Shown: piece after piece, positions 1 through 5,000 of the stretch
Layout of the letters: every line of letters begins with the position of its first letter
Position numbering within the stretch: the stretch's first letter is position 1
DNA from: DRGT01 sp022567895
Lineage (GTDB): Archaea; Thermoproteota; Nitrososphaeria; Nitrososphaerales; Nitrosopumilaceae
DNA: 5,925 nt
Reading direction: 5' to 3'
NCBI GenBank assembly: GCA_022567895.1
Contig: JADFGC010000065.1
Span: 1-5,925, forward strand
Made by a program: the position numbers and the translations under genes
Notes under the pieces: generated by a model
What the model was told of the DNA's origin: nothing
What the model saw: the letters and a program-made list of their open reading frames with translations, nothing else
Databases searched by the model: none

Positions 1-26
1 TTTACGAAAGAAAAAAAGTAAAACTT

Positions 27-1085
27 GTGAAAAACAATCTGGAATCTTCTGAGATCTCATCATCTGAGTGGTTATCTCTAAACCAGTTTCTCTATGAGGT
101 AAAACAGATTGACTCTACATGTGTATCTGTCTATTACCCATACGGTAAGGGACAAGAAACCATATCTTTGCTACAGGAAACAAAGAGGAAGGAGCCATTT
201 GAAATAATAGAATCAGAAATTGAAAAAAGAATCACAGAACTTAAAGAGAATCCTTCCTCGGCAGGCAAGTTTACAAAAACCCTTTGTATTTTTGGATGGA
301 TAAAGAACGGCAAAGTAAACACCAAAGAAATTGGAACCTCAAAAAAACTGCCCTACATCTACATGGTAAGCAAAAGGCCATACATCAAGCCATTCCGTGA
401 CATTCTCAAAACCAATTATGATGTTTTGCTAGTAACACTTGATCAAAAATCCGCAAGAATACAGAAATTTCATGGGAGTCAGATAGTCCAAGAAGCTAGA
501 CTTCGAATTGACCTACGGGGAAGACATAGAAAAGGAGGACAGAGTCAGGGAAGATTCCTAAGGGCAAGACAAACCAAAATTCATGTTTTCTTCAAGAAAG
601 TTGCAAATAAAGTCAAAAAGATGGATTCAAATTCTGCGTTAATACTGTTGGGTGGAATTGGTCCTGCAAAAACAGAATTTTATGATGAACTTGATTCGGA
701 ATTGATTAAAAAATGTCGATTTGTAGAAAACTTGTCTTTTTCCACTCCAATAAATGATGTTCATAAGAAAATAATCCATCACTTGTACCAGCATAGAAGA
801 AAATATGTTGCAGAAATTATTGAAAAATACGAAAGACTAGTCAAAGAAGGATTAACTGCGAAAAGAAATGATGTTATTTACAAGGCATTGGAAATTGGAG
901 CAGTAGATACACTAATCGTTTCTGCAGACTATCACACCAACTCTCAATTCAAAAAAATAATGAAAATGTTAGAGATTGCAAAAAATACATCATCAAAAAT
1001 TGAGTTTGCAGTTTCTCCAAAAATAATCAAAAAACTGGAGATTCATGATTCAGTTTTAGCCATACTTCGATACAGGATAAAATAA
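27..1085 (+). CDS. aRF1/eRF1-like GGQ protein lacking stop-codon recognition motifs (candidate ribosome-rescue peptidyl-tRNA hydrolase)
   Basis: The 352-residue product has the three-domain plan of archaeal/eukaryotic release factor 1. The N domain spans about residues 15-125. The middle domain is about 130-265 and carries the catalytic GGQ at 170-172 (context GRHRKGGQSQGRF), followed by a basic helix; a GGIGPAKTEF segment at 209-218 matches the aRF1 GPxKxxF region. The C domain is about 280-352, with GAVDTLIVS at 291-299 and an AILRYRI ending typical of aRF1. In the family GGQ promotes hydrolysis of peptidyl-tRNA in the ribosome. What is missing matters: no NIKS motif is visible in the N domain, the YxCxxxF-like site reads YMVSK (112-116) with Val for Cys, and the minidomain usually inserted in domain 3 is absent (aRF1 is normally about 410 residues). 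I infer a paralogue for rescue or quality control, in the spirit of Vms1-like factors, rather than the normal terminator. The start is GTG with no clear ribosome site. The frame stays open to the window edge, so the true start may lie upstream. Confidence 0.85.
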   Translation: MKNNLESSEISSSEWLSLNQFLYEVKQIDSTCVSVYYPYGKGQETISLLQETKRKEPFEIIESEIEKRITELKENPSSAGKFTKTLCIFGWIKNGKVNTKEIGTSKKLPYIYMVSKRPYIKPFRDILKTNYDVLLVTLDQKSARIQKFHGSQIVQEARLRIDLRGRHRKGGQSQGRFLRARQTKIHVFFKKVANKVKKMDSNSALILLGGIGPAKTEFYDELDSELIKKCRFVENLSFSTPINDVHKKIIHHLYQHRRKYVAEIIEKYERLVKEGLTAKRNDVIYKALEIGAVDTLIVSADYHTNSQFKKIMKMLEIAKNTSSKIEFAVSPKIIKKLEIHDSVLAILRYRIK

Positions 1086-1099
1086 TTCTTCGTTAGATC

Positions 1100-1411
1100 T
1101 TATTCATCACAATCGCCTACAATTTGTTCACTTGTTATGGAATGGTGCTTGTTGAATTGGCGGAACTGTTTTTCAATTGGAATCTTTGGGAGCTCTAGTC
1201 TTCCTGTTTGGGATTTTTGTAACTTCATTCGTTTTATGTAATTGTATACTGTGTTGCGGTTCACTCCGAAAATTTTTGCAATCTCTGCAACAGAAAGTGG
1301 ATAAGGTCTTTGGTCATTACCGTGAAGTAGATTGAAAATTTCTTGTGTTATTTGTTCTTCTGTTGTCCTTTTGCCGTAGAGTCTTATCCTGGGAATAAAC
1401 CTCACACGCAA
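1100..1411 (-). CDS. small helix-turn-helix DNA-binding protein
   Basis: This 103-residue basic protein has a clear helix-turn-helix at about residues 38-62 (PLSVAEIAKIFGVNRNTVYN), of the homeodomain-like/resolvase type found in regulators and in the N-termini of recombinases. Residues 14-32 (KRTTEEQITQEIFNLLH) probably form the preceding helix. The tail from about 75 (LPKIPIEKQFRQFNKHH) has no motif I can name, and no catalytic domain follows. The start is not certain: TTG at 1411-1409 gives 103 residues, while GTG at 1405-1403 gives 101 and is better placed behind an AGGAT sequence (about 1416-1420). No in-frame ATG exists before an upstream stop. It lies downstream of the sirtuin gene on the same strand, but 95 bases separate them, so it probably has its own promoter. 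It converges with the GGQ gene with 14 bases between the stops. It could be a stand-alone transcription regulator or the remaining N-terminal part of an integrase or transposase; I cannot decide from sequence alone. Confidence 0.75.
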   Translation of the reverse strand: MRVRFIPRIRLYGKRTTEEQITQEIFNLLHGNDQRPYPLSVAEIAKIFGVNRNTVYNYIKRMKLQKSQTGRLELPKIPIEKQFRQFNKHHSITSEQIVGDCDE

Positions 1412-1424
1412 ACATCCTAGGCTA

Positions 1425-1449
1425 AGCTTCGAAAATTTTTTTCGAGGCT
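1425..1449. promoter_or_regulatory. imperfect inverted repeat upstream of the HTH gene (possible operator/TATA region)
   Basis: Arms of 11 bases (AGCTTCGAAAA and TTTTCGAGGCT) flank a 3-base centre. The inner 7 bases on each side (TCGAAAA/TTTTCGA, 1429-1445) pair perfectly, and the outer part has one mismatch (a G-T pair on the plus strand). The centre is about 26 bases upstream of the TTG start of the HTH gene, where an archaeal TATA box would lie for a leaderless transcript. It could be an operator overlapping the promoter, plausibly bound by the HTH protein itself. It could instead be a hairpin at the 3' end of the sirtuin transcript. The palindrome is observed; both roles are inferred. Confidence 0.4.
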
Positions 1450-1475
1450 AATTTTGGAGCATTTTGTTAAACTGG

Positions 1476-1481
1476 AAAAAA
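1476..1481 (-). terminator. possible T-run terminator after the sirtuin gene
   Basis: On the minus strand a run of six T (in GCTTTTTTCC) begins about 26 bases after the sirtuin stop codon. Archaeal RNA polymerase often terminates at T-rich tracts without a strong hairpin, so this is a reasonable 3' end for the prs-trmG10-rnz-sirtuin transcript. The run is short and the region is AT-rich, so chance is a real alternative. Confidence 0.25.
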
Positions 1482-1506
1482 GCTTCACGAGTTAATGGGC
1501 AATTAC

Positions 1507-2226
1507 TCACATTTTAAAAATAGAAACTAACTGCGGTAAAGCATTAGCAGAAGTTGTTTGTAATGATAAATCCATATCTGATGTCATAACAGTTGGTTCT
1601 GGATTAACCTCGATTAGTATAGAATTGTTTTGTCTCGCATACATTGGCAGTGAATTTGCTGGAGAAACAACAAGTGAAGTTCCTGCAATTATCATCACAT
1701 CACAAGAATTTGCATGATTGATTGCTTCACCCCAAACATCTTGTGGAAGTCCTTCACCAAACCAAACTACATCTGGTCTTAACATCTCTCCACATTTACA
1801 AATTGGTGGAAGTCTTTCAAAGGTTGAAGTAACCTCATCTTTAAAATCACAAACTGTACACTTTATTCTAATTATACTTCCGTGCAATTCCAAGACATTT
1901 GTGCTTCCTGCTCTTTGATGAAGTCCATCAATATTTTGGGTAAGAACCACAACTTTCACATATTTTTCAAGCTCTGCAATTGCTTTATGACCAGGATTTG
2001 GCTGTGCAGCTAGAATGTTTTTTCTTCTATCTTCATACCATTCCCATACCAACTTTGGATCTTCATAAAATGCATCAATCGTAGCTAACTTCATTGGATC
2101 ATGTTTTCGCCAATATCCATCTTTTCCACGAAAAGTTGGAATCCCACTTTCTTGAGAAATTCCTGCACCGGTTACAAAAACAATCTTTTCAGCATTCTTT
2201 AGTTTATTTTCTAAATCTTCAAACAT
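1507..2226 (-). CDS. cobB: Sir2-family NAD-dependent protein deacylase (sirtuin, class III-like)
   Basis: Sirtuins remove acetyl or longer acyl groups from lysines, using NAD and releasing nicotinamide and O-acyl-ADP-ribose in the cytoplasm. The 239-residue product is full length for a prokaryotic sirtuin. The NAD-binding GAGIS is at 20-24, followed by QESGIPTFRG. TQNID is at 96-100, the catalytic His at 115 (ELHGS), LRPDVVWFGE at 149-158, GTS at 182-184 and VNPE at 207-210. Four cysteines (123, 126, 143, 145) fit the structural zinc site, the second pair being Cys-x-Cys rather than the common Cys-x-x-Cys. Residues Tyr64 and Arg67 (WEWYEDRR) match the Tyr-x-x-Arg pair that in SIRT5 and E. coli CobB recognises succinyl or malonyl lysine, so desuccinylase/demalonylase activity is plausible beside deacetylation. 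It starts with ATG 4 bases after the rnz stop, with no visible ribosome site, and is the last gene of the operon. In archaea substrates can include Alba and acetyl-CoA synthetase; the target here is unknown. Confidence 0.95.
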   Translation of the reverse strand: MFEDLENKLKNAEKIVFVTGAGISQESGIPTFRGKDGYWRKHDPMKLATIDAFYEDPKLVWEWYEDRRKNILAAQPNPGHKAIAELEKYVKVVVLTQNIDGLHQRAGSTNVLELHGSIIRIKCTVCDFKDEVTSTFERLPPICKCGEMLRPDVVWFGEGLPQDVWGEAINHANSCDVMIIAGTSLVVSPANSLPMYARQNNSILIEVNPEPTVMTSDMDLSLQTTSANALPQLVSIFKM

Positions 2227-2230
2227 GATT

Positions 2231-3130
2231 TTATTTTATTTCAATTTCAAGAAGATCTTTTGCACCAATAACAGAACCATGAATAGTTTTTGCTTCATCA
2301 ACTAAAACAGATTCATCTTTGTATCTAGCAGAAAAATGTGTTAAAATTAAATTTTCAACATTTGCATTTTTTGCAAGCGTCGCAGCTTCTTTTGCAGTAG
2401 AGTGATGTGTTTCAATTGCTTTATCCTTTAATTCATCTAAGAATGTAGAATCAAAACTAAGATAATTACAATTTTTAAAAAATTCTTCAAGTTCTTTTGT
2501 AGGCCTTGTGTCACCAGAAATCCCAATTTTTTTACCAGGACGCTTTTCTCCCAACACTTCTGAAGGCTTTACTATTTTGTCTCCAACTTTGATTTCGTGA
2601 CCATTTTGAAGCTGATTCCATAATTTTCCTTCTGGAATTCCTAACTGTTTTGCTTTTTCAGTATTGAATCTGCCTGGCCTGTCTTTTTCTTCAAATAAGT
2701 ATGAATAGGCAGGAATAGAATGATCTGCTTTGCATGAAAAAACAGAATATGTCTTTTCATCAACAACCTTCTCTTCTTCTATTGATGTAATCATAACAGG
2801 AAATGATAAACCAAAATTCAAAACTTTGATGTTTGCTGCAATAAATTCTTCAATTCCCTCAGGACCATAGATCTCTAAAGGTTCTGTTCTGTTTTGCATC
2901 GTCATGGTTTGTAACAAGCCAAGAATTCCTACACAATGATCTCCGTGAAGATGTGTCACAAAGATTTTCATTTTTTTATTCCAACCCAAACCTGATTTCA
3001 GGTAGGAAAGTTGAGCACCTTCACCTGCATCAAACATTAAGATTTCGGCTTCTTTTTCTAAACAAATGCAGGTCAGTCCACGGTCTACAGTGGGTTGCGC
3101 TCCCGCAGTTCCTAAAAACACAAGTTTCAT
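2231..3130 (-). CDS. rnz: ribonuclease Z (tRNA 3'-end endonuclease)
   Basis: RNase Z cuts pre-tRNA after the discriminator base to create the 3' end to which CCA is added. The 299-residue product is the short, homodimeric form with a metallo-beta-lactamase fold. The metal-binding motif HLHGDH lies at 60-65, with further ligands expected at His137 (KADHSIPAY), Asp207 (ISGDTRP) and His265 (LTHFSARY). The HHSTAKEAA motif at 242-250 is also typical of the family, and the N-terminal GTAGAQPT (7-14) and FDAGEG (33-38) motifs are present. Residues about 150-200 (beginning RPGRFN, then LGIPEGKLW) form the flexible arm that grips the tRNA elbow; the family's usual Gly-Pro is replaced by Gly-Lys at 168-169. 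All catalytic residues are present, so the enzyme should be active on two zinc ions. Its ATG overlaps the TGA stop of the upstream tRNA methyltransferase gene (ATGA), which suggests coupled translation of two tRNA-maturation enzymes. Confidence 0.97.
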   Translation of the reverse strand: MKLVFLGTAGAQPTVDRGLTCICLEKEAEILMFDAGEGAQLSYLKSGLGWNKKMKIFVTHLHGDHCVGILGLLQTMTMQNRTEPLEIYGPEGIEEFIAANIKVLNFGLSFPVMITSIEEEKVVDEKTYSVFSCKADHSIPAYSYLFEEKDRPGRFNTEKAKQLGIPEGKLWNQLQNGHEIKVGDKIVKPSEVLGEKRPGKKIGISGDTRPTKELEEFFKNCNYLSFDSTFLDELKDKAIETHHSTAKEAATLAKNANVENLILTHFSARYKDESVLVDEAKTIHGSVIGAKDLLEIEIK

Positions 3131-4074
3131 TTTACTAGAATCGTCCTTGTCAAACTTTTATGCCTATAGATTTCGTATTTTTTTGAAGAAATTAGTTTTA
3201 GTCCTTTCTCAGATCCTTTTTTACACATTATTGCTAATTTTTTCTTTTTTGGAATTATTGAAACAAAATTACGTAACAGTTTCTCTGGTGGCTCAGAAGT
3301 TTTAGAAGCCCTTCCATATGGAAGATCAGTAACAATTCCATCATATTTGTTCTTAATTTTGTTAATATACTTGTAATCAGAGTTGAAAACTTTGGAATTA
3401 AATTGATTTTCTTTTAGATTCTTTTTAGAAAGATCACACATTTTTTTATCAAAATCAATACCGATGGAATTAATTCCCATCGATTCTGCTTCTAAAAGAG
3501 TAGTTCCTGTACCGCAGAAAGGATCACAAATAGTATCTCCTTCCTTAAATCCAGCCAGATTAATCATCACTCTTGAAAGCTTCCAATCAAGCTCATGTGG
3601 ATGGTTTTTTGGTTTTTTCAGCTGTTTTTCCTTTTCAAATTCTGTTGAAAATCCAAAAAATCCTTGCGAATCTGTCAGAATCAAGTAGATGACTAAAGAA
3701 GGATCATCTAAAGAAACCTTAGCCTGAGAAAATTTTGAAATCATATTTCCCATCACATCTTCTAAATCTCTAGGATCAAACTTGTTTTCACTAAGATTAA
3801 TGACTCGGCACGCAAATGTTTTTGCTTCAAGTAAAAGTGAGAAATAGCTATCATCTAAAAATAGATTTGATAATTTTTTTAAAAGTTGACCAGATGTTTT
3901 TACAAATGTAGCTCGTTTTGCAATTTTTTCCCAAGGAGTTTTAGATTGAACTATAACAAGATTTGAAAATGTTTGAGATTTTGCAAATCTATCATATGTC
4001 TTCGCAATTGCAATTACTTCATCTCTCGCAAGCTCGATATTTTCTTTAGATAGTATGAAGAAGCTTTCAGGCAT
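3127..4074 (-). CDS. trmG10: THUMP-domain tRNA (guanine10-N2)-methyltransferase, Trm-G10/Trm11 type
   Basis: This family methylates the exocyclic amine of G10 in tRNA with S-adenosylmethionine, giving m2G or m22G at the base of the D stem. The 315-residue product shows an N-terminal ferredoxin-like region (about 1-65, opening FFILSKENIELARDE), a THUMP RNA-binding domain (about 85-146) and a Rossmann-fold methyltransferase (about 157-315). Diagnostic motifs are HPHELDWKLSRVMINLAG (158-175), SAM-binding DPFCGTGTT (184-192), acidic loop GIDFD (205-209), catalytic DLPYG (250-254, the family's D-P/L-P-Y) and the C-terminal SLTR (307-310). The length matches archaeal Trm-G10 (about 330). Its ATG follows the prs stop codon with no gap, and its own stop overlaps the rnz start by ATGA. 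The exact product (mono- or dimethyl) and position G10 are inferred from family membership. A related THUMP enzyme such as Trm14 (G6) is less likely given the short length and the compact N-terminal part. Confidence 0.9.
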   Translation of the reverse strand: MPESFFILSKENIELARDEVIAIAKTYDRFAKSQTFSNLVIVQSKTPWEKIAKRATFVKTSGQLLKKLSNLFLDDSYFSLLLEAKTFACRVINLSENKFDPRDLEDVMGNMISKFSQAKVSLDDPSLVIYLILTDSQGFFGFSTEFEKEKQLKKPKNHPHELDWKLSRVMINLAGFKEGDTICDPFCGTGTTLLEAESMGINSIGIDFDKKMCDLSKKNLKENQFNSKVFNSDYKYINKIKNKYDGIVTDLPYGRASKTSEPPEKLLRNFVSIIPKKKKLAIMCKKGSEKGLKLISSKKYEIYRHKSLTRTILVK

Positions 4075-4953
4075 TTACATTACTGTCTTGGCTATGATAT
4101 TTGAAACATCCACTTTTGAAGTCGTACCTGGAATGGTATTTGTACTCACAATTTTTGTAACTCCAGCTTTTTTGATCTTTTTTTCAGCATCGTCTATTAA
4201 CAACGCATGAGTACAAGATACAAAAACCCGTTTACATTTTTGTTTTTTCAAGAATTCTGTTGCTTTGATTATGCTACCACCAGAGCTAATCATATCATCA
4301 ACCAAAATAATGTCTTTTCCAATAACTTGTTTAAGATTTGTTGAAATAATCTTTACTTTTCCTGTCTTTCTATCTCTTTTCTTTTTTAGGGTTATGTAAT
4401 TTGAGTTTAGAAGCTTTGCAAATTCTTTAGTGCGCTTTTTACCTCCAAGATCTGGTGATACAACAAGAGGATTTTTCAGTTTTAATTTTTTAAAAAATTT
4501 AACAAGTTCAGGTACAGCTGAAATATTTTTTGCTGAAATTTTAAAATGTTTTAGTCCAATTAAGCTATGAATATCCACAACAATTAATTTCGTAGCTCCT
4601 GCAGCCTTGAACAGTTTGGCAATTACCTGCATTGAAACTACCTCTCTAGGAAGAAATTCCCTGTCCTGTCTTGCATAACCCATGTATGGTACTACCGCAA
4701 TTACATTTGATGAGAACTGCTTTGCCTTAGAAATTAGCGACAAGCACTGAATCAAATTAGAATCAACAGGTGGATATGCAGATTGTACAACAATAATTCT
4801 ATTCTTTTTTGGTTTTGCAGAAAGTGTAATTTTATTTTCTCCGTCTGGGAAAGCTCTTAATTCAGTGTTAATGTATGTCGCTTTTAGTTTTCTCGCTAAT
4901 CTTTTAGCCAAGTCTTGAGAAGCATTACCACCTATTACAGTAAACTTTGCCAA
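4075..4953 (-). CDS. prs: ribose-phosphate pyrophosphokinase (PRPP synthetase)
   Basis: The enzyme transfers pyrophosphate from ATP to ribose 5-phosphate, making PRPP for purine, pyrimidine, NAD, histidine and tryptophan synthesis. The 292-residue product is the usual size of archaeal PRPP synthetases, slightly shorter than bacterial ones (about 315). Motifs in order: FPDGE (35-39), PYMGYARQDR (89-98, ATP binding), metal/ATP-binding DIHS (127-130), flexible catalytic loop KKRDR (191-195) and the PRPP/ribose-phosphate loop LVDDMISSGGS (217-227). The start is TTG; in-frame codons upstream offer no ATG or GTG, and MAKFTVIGG matches the expected beginning of the fold. No Shine-Dalgarno site precedes it, but a TATA-like element sits about 27 bases upstream, so a leaderless transcript is plausible. 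It is the first gene of the prs-trmG10-rnz-sirtuin operon. The protein is strongly lysine-rich, in keeping with AT-rich codon use. Confidence 0.96.
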   Translation of the reverse strand: MAKFTVIGGNASQDLAKRLARKLKATYINTELRAFPDGENKITLSAKPKKNRIIVVQSAYPPVDSNLIQCLSLISKAKQFSSNVIAVVPYMGYARQDREFLPREVVSMQVIAKLFKAAGATKLIVVDIHSLIGLKHFKISAKNISAVPELVKFFKKLKLKNPLVVSPDLGGKKRTKEFAKLLNSNYITLKKKRDRKTGKVKIISTNLKQVIGKDIILVDDMISSGGSIIKATEFLKKQKCKRVFVSCTHALLIDDAEKKIKKAGVTKIVSTNTIPGTTSKVDVSNIIAKTVM

Positions 4954-4975
4954 TAAAACTACGAGAAGAAAGGGA

Positions 4976-4986
4976 TTCTTAAGTTT
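4976..4986 (-). promoter_or_regulatory. candidate TATA box for the prs operon
   Basis: On the minus strand the sequence AAACTTAAGAA is centred about 27 bases before the TTG start of prs, within the 47-base gap between the mscS-type gene and prs. This is the spacing expected for an archaeal TATA box with transcription starting at or next to the start codon. The lack of a ribosome binding site before the TTG agrees with a leaderless message. No clear purine-rich BRE is seen, so the call rests on position and AT content. Confidence 0.4.
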
Positions 4987-5000
4987 TTGAGGAGTATAGA

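Noticed and set aside
134..325. 63-codon open frame on the minus strand inside the GGQ gene
   Set aside because: It lies antisense within a well-supported gene, shows no family resemblance, and is explained by the strong composition bias of the coding strand.
1086..1099. Shared bidirectional terminator between the convergent GGQ and HTH genes
   Set aside because: The 14-base gap has neither a hairpin nor a T-run on either strand; termination must happen inside the neighbouring gene or by another signal.
1718..1918. 66-codon open frame on the plus strand
   Set aside because: It is antisense to the sirtuin zinc and NAD regions, with low-complexity Ser/Pro-rich translation typical of a shadow frame.
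2953..3305. Two overlapping plus-strand open frames of 61 and 79 codons across the rnz/trmG10 junction
   Set aside because: Both are antisense to the conserved ends of rnz and trmG10. The hydrophobic stretch in the second is the reverse of lysine-rich codons, not evidence of a membrane peptide.
3464..3688. 74-codon plus-strand open frame in trmG10
   Set aside because: It is antisense to the SAM-binding motif region and has no independent support.
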